64,000 bases of DNA, from the NCBI RefSeq assembly GCF_900155945.1, contig NZ_FTMN01000010.1, forward strand, positions 1 to 64,000. The letters are read 5' to 3'. Source of the stretch: Marinobacterium stanieri. Lineage in GTDB: Bacteria > Pseudomonadota > Gammaproteobacteria > Pseudomonadales > Balneatricaceae. This document shows, in pieces, positions 24,734 to 35,292 of this stretch. Position numbers and translations under genes: made by a program. Positions within the stretch are counted from its first letter, which is position 1; each line of letters starts with the position of its first letter. The notes under the pieces were generated by a model. It was not told the DNA's origin and did not search any database. It saw nothing but the letters and a program-made list of their open reading frames with translations.

Positions 24734-25695
24734 GACATCTCCTTGAAGTGATCATAGCCGGCGCTCAGGCCGGTCTGCGGCTGCCCCTGTGCATCCAGTA
24801 CTCGGAGGCCCTGTGCCGCGGTAATACGCCCAACAGACGTCAGACGCACTCCCTGTTCAGCTGCGACCTGCAGACAGCGCTCCACAGACTGTTCAGGGGC
24901 AACCAGGCAGAGCTCAAAATCCTCGCCCCCCGAAAGCGCCCAGTTTTGCGCCTGCTCGGGAAAACGCTGACACAAGGCATCTGACAGCGGCAGGCACCCA
25001 AGTTCAACCTCAGCGCCGACATGGGAAGCCTGGAGCACATGCCCAAGATCGGCCAGCAGGCCATCAGAGATATCCAGCCCGGCATGCAGGTGGGGTCTTA
25101 ACGCCCGTGCCAGGGCCACTCGTGGCTCGGGGCAGTAAAACCGCTGCTGTAGCCAGTCAGTGGTATCGGAGGGAGTATCAGGGTACAGGAGGGTTTCCAA
25201 CCCGGCGCGGCTATCGCCCAGGGTGCCGGATACCAGAATGCGGTCGCCCGGTTGAGCACCTCGGCGCAACAGAGTCTGGCCGCAATCCACCCAGCCATGC
25301 ACTTGCGCACTGAGCACAAGGTTTGGTCCGCGTGTGGTATCACCGCCCACCAGAGCGATCCCCAGCTGATGACAACGTTCTGCCAAACGGGCCGCGAAAG
25401 GCTCCAGCCAGTCAGGATCAGCCTGAGGCAGGGTCAGCGCCAGCGTCAACCAGGCGGGTGTGGCAGCAGCCGCGGCCAGATCACTGACCGCAGCGCCGAG
25501 CAAGCGTTCAGCCAGGCGATGCGGCGGCGTCTGCGGCAGAAAATGGGTGCCTTCCACCAGTGTATCGATGGAGACAACCAGTTCCTGCCCGGGTGGCACC
25601 TGCAGCACGGCACAGTCATCGCCGATTCCTTCGCGTACTCCGGGGCCGGACGCGGCACGGTGGAAGTACTGTCGAATCAGCTCAAACTCACCCAC
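24730..25695 (-). CDS. thiL: Thiamine-monophosphate kinase
   Basis: A 321-residue protein of the PurM/ThiL fold. GIGDDCAVLQ near residue 21 and SIDTLVEGTHF near residue 43 bind ATP-Mg and thiamine phosphate. GGDTTRGP is near residue 117 and DISDGLLADL near 207. It makes thiamine diphosphate, the cofactor of the nearby Dxs. It follows nusB after 40 bases and overlaps pgpA. Confidence 0.95.
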   Translation of the reverse strand: MGEFELIRQYFHRAASGPGVREGIGDDCAVLQVPPGQELVVSIDTLVEGTHFLPQTPPHRLAERLLGAAVSDLAAAAATPAWLTLALTLPQADPDWLEPFAARLAERCHQLGIALVGGDTTRGPNLVLSAQVHGWVDCGQTLLRRGAQPGDRILVSGTLGDSRAGLETLLYPDTPSDTTDWLQQRFYCPEPRVALARALRPHLHAGLDISDGLLADLGHVLQASHVGAEVELGCLPLSDALCQRFPEQAQNWALSGGEDFELCLVAPEQSVERCLQVAAEQGVRLTSVGRITAAQGLRVLDAQGQPQTGLSAGYDHFKEMS

Positions 25696-25735
25696 GGCGC
25701 TCTACCACCCTGCTCCGCAACAACAGCCTGTCGCC

Positions 25736-26212
25736 TTAGCCGTTGTTATTACGGCGGGCACGGATCTCATCGGCACGGGCGCGCTGCGCCAGCTTGTCGA
25801 GAATGCCGTTGATGTACTTGTGACTTTCGGTGGCACCGAAAATCTTGGCCAGCTCGACACTTTCGTTGATCGCCACGCGGTAGGGTACCTGCAGGCGGTG
25901 CTTGAGTTCATAGGCACCGATGCGCAGTACGCTCAACTCGACCGGGTCCAGATCATCCAGCGGACGGTCCAGAAACGGACGAAACGCCTCGTCCAGATCA
26001 CGGCTGGAACCGATCACGCCGCGCAGCAGTTCGGAGAACAGCTGGGTGTCGGTGTTGCTCATATCGTTATCGACCCGGAACTGGGCGTCGATCTCGGTCA
26101 CACTCTGACCCGCCACAGACCATTGATACAGGGCCTGGAGGGCAAGACTGCGCGCATTGCGGCGCATTTCGGTCAGGTTCTTCTTGCCCGTGCGCGGAGT
26201 AGTGTCGCTCAT
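25736..26212 (-). CDS. nusB: Transcription antitermination factor NusB
   Basis: A 158-residue all-helical protein with RRNARSLALQALYQW near its start and the C-terminal YRVAINESVELAKIFGATESHKYINGILDKLA. It pairs with NusE (S10) on boxA of rRNA transcripts. The ATG lies three bases after the ribH stop. The NusB N-terminus here (MSDTTPRTGKKN) is a short extension. Confidence 0.96.
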   Translation of the reverse strand: MSDTTPRTGKKNLTEMRRNARSLALQALYQWSVAGQSVTEIDAQFRVDNDMSNTDTQLFSELLRGVIGSSRDLDEAFRPFLDRPLDDLDPVELSVLRIGAYELKHRLQVPYRVAINESVELAKIFGATESHKYINGILDKLAQRARADEIRARRNNNG

Positions 26213-26215
26213 GCC

Positions 26216-26689
26216 TTAGACCTCAAGCTGACGCAGTAGGCTGACCATTTCCAGCGCAGACAGCGCGGCTTCAGCCCCCTTGTTACCGGCTTTGGTGCCG
26301 GAGCGCTCGATCGCCTGCTCGATGGAGTTAACGGTCAGGATGCCGTTCGCCACCGGGATATCGTAGTCCATGGATACCTGAGCCACACCCTTGGAGCTCT
26401 CGGCAGAGACATACTCAAAGTGCGGTGTACCACCACGGATAACGGCACCCAGGGTGATGATGGCATCATCCTGCTTCTGCTGAGCGATACGCTTGGTCGC
26501 CAGCGGAATTTCAAATGCACCCGGTACGCGGATGACACGGATGTTCTCTTCAGCAACACCGTGACGCTGCAGGGTGTCGATGGCGCCGTCCAGCAGGCTC
26601 TCAACCACGAACGAGTTGAAGCGGCCAACTACGATGGCATATTTACCGTTGGCGCTGACGAAGTCGCCTTCAAATACTTGTACTGTCAT
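26216..26689 (-). CDS. ribH: 6,7-dimethyl-8-ribityllumazine synthase
   Basis: A 157-residue protein with [32 protein letters not shown], the phosphate-binding [13 protein letters not shown] and [27 protein letters not shown]. It condenses the dihydroxybutanone phosphate from RibB with the RibD pyrimidine. ATG 26689 matches the family start ([10 protein letters not shown]); the upstream 17 codons overlap ribBA region and are not family-like. Confidence 0.96.
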   Translation of the reverse strand: MTVQVFEGDFVSANGKYAIVVGRFNSFVVESLLDGAIDTLQRHGVAEENIRVIRVPGAFEIPLATKRIAQQKQDDAIITLGAVIRGGTPHFEYVSAESSKGVAQVSMDYDIPVANGILTVNSIEQAIERSGTKAGNKGAEAALSALEMVSLLRQLEV

Positions 26690-26699
26690 AACTTTTCCA

Positions 26700-27818
26700 T
26701 CAATCCTCGTAGGGGATGTACTCTTCAATCTCCAGGTCAAAGCCGGAGATGGCGTTAAATTTCATCGGTGAGCTGAGCAGGCGCATCTTGCGCACGCCCA
26801 GGTCACGCAGAATCTGTGAACCGGTGCCGACCGTCAGGTAGGCGCCCGAAGCACTGACATTCACTTTGGAGCGTTTGCGATCAGCATTGAGCAGGCTGTC
26901 GATCGCATCGCCCAGGTCCACGCGGCGGCCGGAGTCGAGCAGCAGCACCACGCCCTTGCCTTCATCCGCCACGCGCTTGAGCGCGCGACGCATGGTCCAT
27001 TTCACTTCATCACCCGGGCGTACGCCGACCACATCACGCAGTACTTCATTGCGCACGTGTACACGGACCAGGGTTGAGTCTTCAGGTGTCACATCACCCT
27101 GCATCAGCGCCAGGTGAGTGCAGCCCTGAATTTCGTCACGGTAGGTGACATAACGGAAATCACCGTATTCGGTCGGCAGGGTGCCTTCCTCGTCACGTTC
27201 GACGGTGTGTTCGTTCATGGTGCGGTAGTGGATCAGGTCGGCAATGGTACCGATCTTGATGCCATGCTTGGCCGCGAATTTTTCCAGATCGGGGCGACGC
27301 GCCATGCTACCGTCTTCATTGATGATCTCGACGATAACCGAGGCCGGCATGAAGCCTGCCATACGCGCGATATCGCAACCGGCTTCGGTGTGGCCGGCCC
27401 GGCTCAATACGCCGCCGGGCTGCGCCATCAGCGGAAAAATGTGGCCCGGCTGGACAATATCTTCCGGCTTGGCATCGGCCTTGACCGCCGCATGCACGGT
27501 CGCCGCGCGATCCGCCGCCGAAATACCGGTGGTCACACCCTTGGCCGCTTCAATGGACAGGGTAAAGTTGGTGGAGAATGCTGCACCGTTGCTTTGTACC
27601 ATCAAAGGCAGGTTCAGCTGCTCACAACGCTCACGCGGCAGTGTCAGACACACCAGGCCACGGGCATGGGTGATCATGAAGTTGATGTCTTCCGGGCGCA
27701 CACATTGCGCCGCGATGACCAGGTCGCCTTCATTTTCACGGTCTTCGTCATCCATCAGGATGACCATCTTGCCCTGACGAATATCGTCGATCAGTTCTTC
27801 AGTGGTGTTCAGCTGCAT
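26700..27818 (-). CDS. ribB: DHBP synthase with degenerate GTP cyclohydrolase II domain
   Basis: A 372-residue RibBA-type protein. Residues 1-200 are a complete Rib[13 protein letters not shown], the catalytic TGISAADRA and [10 protein letters not shown]; they make 3,4-dihydroxy-2-butanone 4-phosphate. Residues about 205-372 align with GTP cyclohydrolase II, but where the zinc cysteines belong the sequence reads [16 protein letters not shown], with no Cys, and the RQEGRGIG loop is replaced by LDSGRRVD. This half is therefore very probably inactive as a cyclohydrolase, as in many gammaproteobacteria. Second to last rib gene before ribH. Confidence 0.93.
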   Translation of the reverse strand: MQLNTTEELIDDIRQGKMVILMDDEDRENEGDLVIAAQCVRPEDINFMITHARGLVCLTLPRERCEQLNLPLMVQSNGAAFSTNFTLSIEAAKGVTTGISAADRAATVHAAVKADAKPEDIVQPGHIFPLMAQPGGVLSRAGHTEAGCDIARMAGFMPASVIVEIINEDGSMARRPDLEKFAAKHGIKIGTIADLIHYRTMNEHTVERDEEGTLPTEYGDFRYVTYRDEIQGCTHLALMQGDVTPEDSTLVRVHVRNEVLRDVVGVRPGDEVKWTMRRALKRVADEGKGVVLLLDSGRRVDLGDAIDSLLNADRKRSKVNVSASGAYLTVGTGSQILRDLGVRKMRLLSSPMKFNAISGFDLEIEEYIPYED

Positions 27819-27835
27819 AGTCCTCTCCCGTCGCC

Positions 27836-28507
27836 TCAGCGACGCATGAATCCGTGATTAGCCAGCAGCGCCAGCGTCACGCCGCCGGCATCGCCGTCGG
27901 CCTGTTCCTCGCCCTGCACCGGCTGCATCAGTCGCTCCAGATAGCGGGCAATAATATCCACTTCCAGATGCACCTGACGACCGGCGGTATAGCTGTCGAT
28001 AATGGTTTCCTGTGCCGTATGCGGCACGATGTTCAGTTCAAAGCAGTCGCCATCCAGTGCGTTCACGGTCAGGCTTACGCCGTCTACCGTGATGGAGCCC
28101 TTGGCTGCCACATAACGCTGAATGGAAGCCGGCAAGCGCACCTTGAGGCGCACCGAGCGCGCGTCATCGCTGCGGCCGGCCACTGTTCCCAAGGCATCCA
28201 CATGGCCGGTAACAATATGACCACCGAAGCGGGTATCGGCACGCATCGCTTTTTCCAGGTTGACCTTCTCACCCACGGCCAGCGATTCAAAACGCGTATG
28301 GGCCAGGGTTTCCAGCGATACATCGGCAATAAAGCCATCGCCCGGCAGTTCCACCGCAGTCAGGCAGACACCGTTGGTGGCGATGCTGTCACCCAATTTC
28401 ACATCGCCCAGGTCCAGCGAACCGGTCCGCACATAAAGGCGCATATCACCGCCGATCATGCGTACATCCGCAATCTCACCGACGGCTTCTATAATTCCGG
28501 TAAACAT
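27836..28507 (-). CDS. ribE: Riboflavin synthase, alpha chain
   Basis: A 223-residue protein with two homologous lumazine-binding halves: [12 protein letters not shown]...DSIATNGVCLTAVE and GHIVTGHVDALG...KGSITVDGVSLTVN. It dismutates two lumazines to riboflavin. ATG 28507 shares bases with the ribD stop (TGATG); the TTG just upstream is an unlikely start. Length matches the family (about 215). Confidence 0.95.
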   Translation of the reverse strand: MFTGIIEAVGEIADVRMIGGDMRLYVRTGSLDLGDVKLGDSIATNGVCLTAVELPGDGFIADVSLETLAHTRFESLAVGEKVNLEKAMRADTRFGGHIVTGHVDALGTVAGRSDDARSVRLKVRLPASIQRYVAAKGSITVDGVSLTVNALDGDCFELNIVPHTAQETIIDSYTAGRQVHLEVDIIARYLERLMQPVQGEEQADGDAGGVTLALLANHGFMRR

Positions 28508-29652
28508 CAATTGTTCTCCTGACGACAGCTCAGGGTCAGACGCAAGTCATCACCCAGCTGACGCCGGTCCGTTAGCTGCAGCCGATACTGCTGCGCCATT
28601 TCATCCAGTGGCAGCTCAAACAGGGGGCGTGCAGAGCTGCCCAGCAGCGTTGGCGCCATATAGAGTACCAGCTCATCCACCAAACCTTCACTCAGTACCG
28701 ACCCTGCCAGAGTGGCACCACACTCTATCAGCAATTCGTTGCACTGGGCATGCTGCGCCAGCCAGCTCAGCAGAGCACTCAGATCGACCCGGCCATCAGC
28801 CCCCGGCAGCGACAACACCTGCGCACCAGAGGCACTCAGCGCAATGGCACTGGGCTGGTTATCCAGTTGAGCCGTGGCCACCAGCGTACTGCCCGGCAAA
28901 CTCAGCATGGCGGTGGACGCCGGCAGGCGCAACTGGCTATCCAGCACCACCCGCAATGGCTGACGTTCAGCCGCGCGTTCGGCTTCAGCGTCAGGTAGCC
29001 CCAGCTGTGCAGCACGTACGGTCAGCGAGGCGTTATCCATTAGCACGGTATCCACCCCGGTCAGTACCGCAGAACTGCGCGCGCGCAGACGCTGCACATC
29101 CGAGCGAGCGGCCGCGCCGGTGATCCATTGTGATTCCCCGCTCTGCATGGCGGTACGCCCATCCAGACTAGATGCCAATTTCAGGCGCACATACGGACGC
29201 CCGCGCTCCATGCGGCTAATGAAACCAGGGTTAAGCGAACGCGCCTGAGATTCCAGCAAACCGTGCGCAGTGTCGATGCCCACATCCTGCAAACGTGCTA
29301 GACCGCGTCCCGCCACCAGCGGGTTGGGATCCTGCATGGCTGCCACAACACGACCAACACCGGCCTTCACCAGTGCCTCGGCACAGGGCGGCGTCTTGCC
29401 GTGATGACTGCAGGGCTCAAGGGTGACATAAGCCGTGGCCCCCCGAGCCTGCTCCCCTGCCATGCGCAGTGCATGCACTTCAGCATGAGGCTCGCCGGCC
29501 TTGAGGTGGGCACCTTCTCCGATCAGCTCGCCATCTTTAACGATGACACAGCCCACGCGAGGGTTGGGATCGGTGGTATAGAGCCCGTGCTCTGCCAATT
29601 GCAGGGCACGGGCCATCCAGCGGTGGTCATCGGCGGAAAAGGTATGCGTCAC
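28507..29652 (-). CDS. ribD: Bifunctional riboflavin deaminase/reductase
   Basis: A 381-residue protein. Residues 1-145 form the deaminase with zinc motif HAEVHAL and [12 protein letters not shown]. Residues about 150-365 form the NADPH reductase ([38 protein letters not shown]). It performs the second and third steps of riboflavin synthesis. ATGA overlap with nrdR upstream and TGATG with ribE downstream. Confidence 0.95.
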   Translation of the reverse strand: MTHTFSADDHRWMARALQLAEHGLYTTDPNPRVGCVIVKDGELIGEGAHLKAGEPHAEVHALRMAGEQARGATAYVTLEPCSHHGKTPPCAEALVKAGVGRVVAAMQDPNPLVAGRGLARLQDVGIDTAHGLLESQARSLNPGFISRMERGRPYVRLKLASSLDGRTAMQSGESQWITGAAARSDVQRLRARSSAVLTGVDTVLMDNASLTVRAAQLGLPDAEAERAAERQPLRVVLDSQLRLPASTAMLSLPGSTLVATAQLDNQPSAIALSASGAQVLSLPGADGRVDLSALLSWLAQHAQCNELLIECGATLAGSVLSEGLVDELVLYMAPTLLGSSARPLFELPLDEMAQQYRLQLTDRRQLGDDLRLTLSCRQENN

Positions 29653-30122
29653 GAGGTTTCTCCTTCACCGGCAGGTGTGGAGAGGCGCTCGATCTCTTCG
29701 CGGAATTCGTTAATGTCCTGGAAACTGCGGTAGACGGAGGCAAACCGTACGTAAGCAACCTGGTCCAGCTTCTTCAGTTCCAGCATGACCGCTTCGCCCA
29801 CTTCACGGGACGGCAGTTCACGCTCACCGGTGGCGCGCAGACGTTGCTTGATACGGGTAATGGCCGCTTCGATCTCTTCGATGCTGACCGGACGCTTCTC
29901 CAGCGCACGCTGAATACCGGCGCGGAGCTTGTCTTCGTCAAACGGCTGACGTGTGCCATCGGTTTTAATCACCCGCGGCATCAGCAGTTCAGCAGTTTCA
30001 TAGGTGGTAAAACGCTCGTGGCAACTGATGCACTCACGTCGACGACGGATCTGCTGGCCTTCGGCCACCAGACGGGAGTCGACAACTTTGGTTTCATGGG
30101 TGCCACAAAATGGACAGTGCAT
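29649..30122 (-). CDS. nrdR: Transcriptional repressor NrdR
   Basis: A 157-residue protein: zinc ribbon CPFCG...CISCHERF (residues 3-34) and an ATP-cone domain (about 49-136, with [18 protein letters not shown]). It represses ribonucleotide reductase genes through NrdR boxes. ATG 30122 begins [13 protein letters not shown], the family start; the 21-codon extension is not used. It heads the riboflavin cluster, as in many gammaproteobacteria. Confidence 0.96.
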   Translation of the reverse strand: MHCPFCGTHETKVVDSRLVAEGQQIRRRRECISCHERFTTYETAELLMPRVIKTDGTRQPFDEDKLRAGIQRALEKRPVSIEEIEAAITRIKQRLRATGERELPSREVGEAVMLELKKLDQVAYVRFASVYRSFQDINEFREEIERLSTPAGEGETS

Positions 30123-30183
30123 GCGTGCCTCAGCGTAAAGAGCGTTTCCCGAAGGAAGGGATGCGGGACAAAAAGCCCCAAAC

Positions 30184-30208
30184 AAAAAAAGGGCGGCCGC
30201 AGCCGCCC
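30184..30208 (-). terminator. glyA terminator
   Basis: On the leftward strand GGGCGGC (30208-30202) pairs with GCCGCCC (30197-30191), followed by seven T residues (30190-30184). It separates glyA from nrdR. Confidence 0.92.
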
Positions 30209-30224
30209 CGGCTATTCTACCGGC

Positions 30225-31481
30225 TTACTTGTAAACCGGGAAGCGTGCGCAGATATCCTTCACCTGCTCTTTAACACGCGCAATAGTCTCTTCGTTTTCG
30301 ATATCGTCGAGGATATCGCATATCCAGTTCGCCAGCTGCGCAACTTCTTCTTCCTTGAAGCCACGACGGGTTACAGCCGGTGTACCAATACGCAGACCGG
30401 AGGTCACGAACGGGGAACGCGGATCGTTCGGTACGGAGTTCTTGTTCACGGTGATGTTGGCACGGCCCAGGGCAGCGTCCGCATCCTTACCAGTGATGTC
30501 CTTGTTGATCAGGTCAACCAGGAACAGGTGGTCTTCAGTACCGCCGGAAACGATGTTGATACCACGATCCAGGAACACCTTGGCCATGGCCTGAGCGTTT
30601 TTAACAACCTGAGCCTGGTACTCTTTCCATTCCGGCTCCATCGCTTCCTTGAAGCACACGGCCTTGGCCGCAATCACGTGCATCAGCGGGCCGCCCTGAG
30701 ACTCAGGGAATACCGCAAAGTTCAGCTTCTTCTGCAGATCTTCATCAGCGTTGGCAGACAGGATCAGACCACCACGCGGACCACCCAGGGTTTTGTGGGT
30801 AGTGGTAGTTACAACGTCAGCAAAGGGCAGCGGCGTCGGGTATACACCGGCAGCGACCAGACCTGCGATGTGCGCCATATCGACAAACAGGTAAGCGCCA
30901 ACCTTGTCAGCGATTTCGCGGAAACGTGCCCAGTCAACGATCTGAGAGTAGGCAGAAAAGCCCGCTACGATCATCTTCGGCTTGTTCTCAACCGCCAGAC
31001 GCTCAACTTCGTCGTAGTCGATCGCGCCGGTTTCAGCGTTCAGACCGTACTGAACCGCCTTGTAGATACGGCCGGAGAAGGAAACGGAAGCACCGTGAGT
31101 CAGGTGACCGCCGTGCGCCAGGCTCATGCCCAGAACAGTGTCGCCCGGCTGGCACAGCGCCATGTAAACGGCAGCGTTGGCCTGAGAGCCGGAGTGCGGC
31201 TGAACGTTGGCGTAAGTGGCGCCAAACAGTTCCTTGGCACGGTCAATGGCCAGGTCTTCAACCACGTCGACGTACTCACAGCCGCCGTAGTAACGCTTGT
31301 TCGGGTAGCCTTCAGCGTATTTGTTGGTCAGCACAGAACCCTGAGCTTCCATTACGCGCGGGCTGGTGTAGTTCTCGGAGGCGATCAGTTCGATGTGCTC
31401 TTCCTGACGCGTCGCCTCGGACTGCATTGCAGACCACAGGTCCGAATCATAACTGGCGATTGACATATCTTTGCTAAACAT
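30225..31481 (-). CDS. glyA: Serine hydroxymethyltransferase
   Basis: A 418-residue PLP enzyme of fold type [13 protein letters not shown] near residue 31, [13 protein letters not shown] near 97 and the Schiff-base lysine in [15 protein letters not shown] near 229 are all present. It converts serine and tetrahydrofolate to glycine and methylene-THF. ATG 31481 starts MFSKDMSIA; the open frame continues 39 codons upstream through the promoter and is not coding. Confidence 0.96.
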   Translation of the reverse strand: MFSKDMSIASYDSDLWSAMQSEATRQEEHIELIASENYTSPRVMEAQGSVLTNKYAEGYPNKRYYGGCEYVDVVEDLAIDRAKELFGATYANVQPHSGSQANAAVYMALCQPGDTVLGMSLAHGGHLTHGASVSFSGRIYKAVQYGLNAETGAIDYDEVERLAVENKPKMIVAGFSAYSQIVDWARFREIADKVGAYLFVDMAHIAGLVAAGVYPTPLPFADVVTTTTHKTLGGPRGGLILSANADEDLQKKLNFAVFPESQGGPLMHVIAAKAVCFKEAMEPEWKEYQAQVVKNAQAMAKVFLDRGINIVSGGTEDHLFLVDLINKDITGKDADAALGRANITVNKNSVPNDPRSPFVTSGLRIGTPAVTRRGFKEEEVAQLANWICDILDDIENEETIARVKEQVKDICARFPVYK

Positions 31482-31566
31482 TGCTGTCCCCTGAAGTTGC
31501 AAAAGTAGCGGCAAAGTTGGCGCAGGTAGTGCGGACTGACCTGTAGCTGCCTTAAATGAGGCGCAC

Positions 31567-31572
31567 ATTATA
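31567..31572 (-). promoter_or_regulatory. Probable glyA -10 element
   Basis: TATAAT on the leftward strand, 85 bases before the glyA ATG. The upstream sequence has no strong -35, so confidence is moderate. Confidence 0.4.
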
Positions 31573-31679
31573 GTCGAAAAAACGTACGGAAGGCACATGA
31601 AAAGGGATCAGTCTATTACGCGAAGGATTCATTTTGTGTAAATAAGAGGGCTTTTGACCCATAAGCCCACACCAAACAC

Positions 31680-33026
31680 TTACAGTTTACCTGCACGTTT
31701 GAGCAGGAGGTATTGTTCAACCAGCGCGACATGCAGTCGTTGTGGGGGCGCATCAATCGTTATAACACCTTGCCCTTGAAGACGCTTTATAACTTCCTGC
31801 CGCTGCTCGCGGTAAAGTTCGCGGGCACAAAAATTCAGAGCATCTTGAGTATCTGCTTGTTGCGGCAAAGCCTCGTCCAGATAGCTCTCGCGTAAGCAGG
31901 CCAGCATCACCAGGTGCTTACGGGACATGATTTTGATGGCCAACTGAAGGTCATCGCTATCGTCATCTCTGAGATTTGTCACAATGACAATAAGTGAGCG
32001 CTTTTGCTGATGTTGCATCAGAGTACCAGCTGCCTGAACTATATCGCTTGCATCAGGGCTACTATGCAAGTCATATAGATTGTTCAGCAGCAGGTTTATT
32101 CCCTGACGCCCCTTAACCGGACGCACCCACCGGCACCGGTCCGCAAAACCCAACACTCCGACGGAGTCCCCACCACTCAGTGCAATGTAAGCGGTTAGTA
32201 GCAGCGCATTGAGAGAGTGGTCAAAATGGCTCAACTCCCCATCGGTCGCGCGCATTCTTCGCCCGGCATCCAGCATGAACACAACCTCTTGGTCACGTTC
32301 CTCCTGATATTCACGTGAAACCAGACGCTGCTGACGAGCCGTCGCTTTCCAATCTATTTGACGGATCTCATCACCAAGCTGATATTCCCTTAACTGCTTA
32401 AATTCCTGACCTGAACCACGCCGTTGACTCAGATGCGCCCCCAAATGAGCCAGACGCTGCTCGTAATCGAGAAAATTAAGATTGGATAGCGCCATGAAGT
32501 TTGGATAGATTTTGACAGTCTGTTGAGCTGGCAGCTCATACTGCCGGCGCCAAAAACCCAAGGGGGACTGGACCCGCACCTCAACATTGCCAAAATCGGC
32601 AGCCCCTCTACTCACCGGGCGTGAACTATACTCAAGTATTTGATATTCACCGGCAGGCACATCCAGAGATGCTGGCAATCCCTCCGCGGTTATTTCTTCA
32701 GGGTAATGATCAACGCACTCAAAGCGAAGTCTGCGCCTGCAGGAGTTATCAAACCTCAGCTTGACAGGCGATTTACTACCTAACGCCAGATTACCCGGCA
32801 GTCGGCGCTGAGCTGATAGTCGAGGTAAACCACAAACCCACACTGCATCAAACACGATCAAGAAGGCTGCCAAAACAAGCCCTGCCCACCACGCATCTGA
32901 AAGAAGCGCGAAGTCCATGTCAGTCAGTGTGCGGAACCCGATCAGAACCAGTGCCGCAATCAGAAAACCCAACAAACACTGAAGTAAAATCCTGCCAGGA
33001 ACCAGGCTAAAGAGCATTTTGATCAT
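31680..33026 (-). CDS. DUF58 protein partner of MoxR
   Basis: A 448-residue protein. Two N-terminal hydrophobic segments (about residues 8-30 and 35-58) precede a beta-sandwich region and the DUF58 core FKQLREYQLGDEIRQIDWKATARQ near residue 205. A von Willebrand-A-like part with EVVFMLDAGRRMR follows. In MoxR operons such proteins act with the ATPase as a metal-dependent chaperone pair at the membrane. Its start overlaps the moxR stop by four bases. Last gene of a seven-gene leftward operon. Confidence 0.88.
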   Translation of the reverse strand: MIKMLFSLVPGRILLQCLLGFLIAALVLIGFRTLTDMDFALLSDAWWAGLVLAAFLIVFDAVWVCGLPRLSAQRRLPGNLALGSKSPVKLRFDNSCRRRLRFECVDHYPEEITAEGLPASLDVPAGEYQILEYSSRPVSRGAADFGNVEVRVQSPLGFWRRQYELPAQQTVKIYPNFMALSNLNFLDYEQRLAHLGAHLSQRRGSGQEFKQLREYQLGDEIRQIDWKATARQQRLVSREYQEERDQEVVFMLDAGRRMRATDGELSHFDHSLNALLLTAYIALSGGDSVGVLGFADRCRWVRPVKGRQGINLLLNNLYDLHSSPDASDIVQAAGTLMQHQQKRSLIVIVTNLRDDDSDDLQLAIKIMSRKHLVMLACLRESYLDEALPQQADTQDALNFCARELYREQRQEVIKRLQGQGVITIDAPPQRLHVALVEQYLLLKRAGKL

Positions 33027-34006
33027 ACCCGCGGCGCATCAATGCTCTGCAACAATTGCTGTAACACCCTGTCAGGGGTAAAACCATCAATCTCACTTTC
33101 CGGAGCCAACAAAATACGATGGCGCATAACCGGCAGCACAACCTGTTTAACATCATCAGGAAGCACAAAGTCACGACCGTTCATCAACGCCCAGGCCTTG
33201 GCAGCACTGACAAGGCCAATACTGGCGCGCGGCCCTGCGCCCTTGAGAATACTGGCTGCTTTTCTGGTCGCCTGAACAATACTCACAGCGTAAGCAAGAA
33301 CTTGCTCATCTACTCTTACACGCTCTGCTTCATTCTGTAGCGCCAGGATATCCTCAGGTGCCAATGTTCCGTCTGCGTCAGCACCGATAGACGACATGCT
33401 TAACGCCCCCTCCGTGACCTGTCGCACCAGCCGCGTTTCATCGTCGAATGCAGGGTAATCAATAAACACTTTCATCAAGAAACGATCCAGCTCAGCTTCT
33501 GGAAGAGGGTAAGTGCCTTCCTGTTCTATCGGGTTTTGAGTAGCCAAGACCATGAAGGGCGGTGCCAACGGGTAAGCCTCACCTTCTATGGTAACCTGGT
33601 GCTCTTGCATAACCTCCAGCAAAGCCGCCTGAGTCTTGGCTGGCGAACGGTTGATTTCGTCAGCCAAGAGCAGGTTCGTAAACACCGGGCCTCGCCGTAC
33701 ATGAAAGCGTGCTTCTTTCATGTCATAAATGGAATGCCCCGTCATATCTGCTGGCATCAAGTCTGGCGTAAACTGAATACGTCGGAACTGACCATGAAAG
33801 CAGGCAGCCAGTGCCTTTACCAGAAGGGTTTTCCCAAGCCCAGGGACTCCCTCCAATAACACATGCCCACGGCACAGAAGGACGACCAGTACTTGATCAA
33901 TCACATCGTCCTGTCCTATCAGCATTGACCCGATTGTACGACGGAGAAATTCTATTTTTTCATTCAAATCCGTTTCAGCCTGCGAAGCGTCCATTTCAAT
34001 GCTCAT
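33023..34006 (-). CDS. MoxR-family AAA+ ATPase
   Basis: A 327-residue protein with Walker A GVPGLGKT near residue 57, Walker B LLADEINRSP near residue 115, sensor 1 VLATQNP and the MoxR signature EGTYPLPEAELDRF. Such ATPases remodel or activate partner complexes containing VWA/DUF58 proteins. It is coupled by ATGA overlaps to the DUF4350 gene upstream and DUF58 downstream. The client is unknown. Confidence 0.93.
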   Translation of the reverse strand: MSIEMDASQAETDLNEKIEFLRRTIGSMLIGQDDVIDQVLVVLLCRGHVLLEGVPGLGKTLLVKALAACFHGQFRRIQFTPDLMPADMTGHSIYDMKEARFHVRRGPVFTNLLLADEINRSPAKTQAALLEVMQEHQVTIEGEAYPLAPPFMVLATQNPIEQEGTYPLPEAELDRFLMKVFIDYPAFDDETRLVRQVTEGALSMSSIGADADGTLAPEDILALQNEAERVRVDEQVLAYAVSIVQATRKAASILKGAGPRASIGLVSAAKAWALMNGRDFVLPDDVKQVVLPVMRHRILLAPESEIDGFTPDRVLQQLLQSIDAPRV

Positions 34007-35292
34007 AACCGGTTCCTGATCCTGATGAGAAGTTTCACTGTGTCGACCAGCTCGGCCGTGTTGTATTGTCCTTGGGGTATCAATGCCTGCAATGCCCCCT
34101 CCTGCTGAATATCAGCCAAGTTCAACACTGCCTGCCTCTGCTGCTCAGGTTTGAGCTGATCGAAATCCAATTGAGCCGAGGCTGCTCGCCTCAAGATTTG
34201 TCGGCGTAAAGGGTCAAGCAGGTGGTCGATTTGACCGTAGCGATGATGAAAGCGAGCCACTGCTTCAACATGCTCCGCCAGCGTTCGTCGCAGAGGAATA
34301 GTCGCTGTTTTAACAGGCCCAAAGCGACGCCCCTGGCACATGACCCACACCAGGAAAAGCAATAAACTCGCCAGCAGAGCCTCTCGGGCATGCCGCCAAA
34401 TCAATTGTGACAAGGAGGGCCACTGGCTGTAGCGCTGAACATGTACGCTATCGTTTCCACGTACCAGCCAGGCAAGTAAATGAGCATGATCAAACATGCC
34501 GAGGTGGCGGTTAGACCACATCTTTGCATCCTTTACCACCGTAACCTGTCCGGCTCCCAACCCCATCAACAGCATTTGCCCCCCCTGTTCTGAGCGAGCC
34601 ACCGCTTCAAGCACTGGAGAGTAATCGCCACTCGAAACGCTCAAGTCCTGTTGCAGAAACCAATTACCATATTGAATACTGTTCAATACCCTCCCCTCGG
34701 CTCCTCTAAGTCGCCCCAGGAAACGCGAGTCAATTTCAGCCTCACGTGCACTAATCTCTGCTCTTAGATTCGTAATTTCGGAATTCTGCGCACCGCCTGC
34801 CTGCTGCTCCTGCTCGCCAGACGATTGCACAGGGGTTGGCTCAGGTGCTTGCACTGACTCCAGATTATCCTGACCTTCTTCGGGCGAAGAGGGACTTTCG
34901 ACCTCCTGACGCACAACACCCAGCAATATGGCCAACGGGTTGTCATAATCATTGGAGGGATAAGACCACACTAGATGACCGCCACCCTGCACCCATTGCA
35001 GCAGTCGTCTGGCACGCTCCGAAGAGCCGGCGAGAAACTCAACATCGGTTAGTATCAAAGCATCCTTGGCACCCAGTGTCTCCGGGCTTACCAGAAAACG
35101 ACTATGTTTAACCGAGTGCCCTTGCTGCTGCAAAAATAGTCCGGCCGCAAAATAGTCATTACGCCGAACTCGAGTATCGGGCCCTTGATCAATAACCTGT
35201 GTTTCGCGTTCAAGGTTGTTAACCAGCCCATATCCCAGCAAAGTAATTAGCAACAACAAAAGCGCGGCAGCAATCGAATTACGCAGTGTCAT
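34003..35292 (-). CDS. DUF4350 membrane protein of the MoxR operon
   Basis: A 429-residue protein with an N-terminal membrane anchor (about residues 8-25), a soluble DUF4350 region (LQQQGHSVKHS..., DALILTDVEFLAGSS, GGHLVWSYP) and a second hydrophobic segment near residues 305-322. A Gln/Glu-rich low-complexity linker lies near residues 138-170. A DUF4350 domain resembles a glutamine-amidotransferase-like fold without its catalytic residues. Coupled on both sides by four-base overlaps. Confidence 0.82.
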   Translation of the reverse strand: MTLRNSIAAALLLLLITLLGYGLVNNLERETQVIDQGPDTRVRRNDYFAAGLFLQQQGHSVKHSRFLVSPETLGAKDALILTDVEFLAGSSERARRLLQWVQGGGHLVWSYPSNDYDNPLAILLGVVRQEVESPSSPEEGQDNLESVQAPEPTPVQSSGEQEQQAGGAQNSEITNLRAEISAREAEIDSRFLGRLRGAEGRVLNSIQYGNWFLQQDLSVSSGDYSPVLEAVARSEQGGQMLLMGLGAGQVTVVKDAKMWSNRHLGMFDHAHLLAWLVRGNDSVHVQRYSQWPSLSQLIWRHAREALLASLLLFLVWVMCQGRRFGPVKTATIPLRRTLAEHVEAVARFHHRYGQIDHLLDPLRRQILRRAASAQLDFDQLKPEQQRQAVLNLADIQQEGALQALIPQGQYNTAELVDTVKLLIRIRNRL

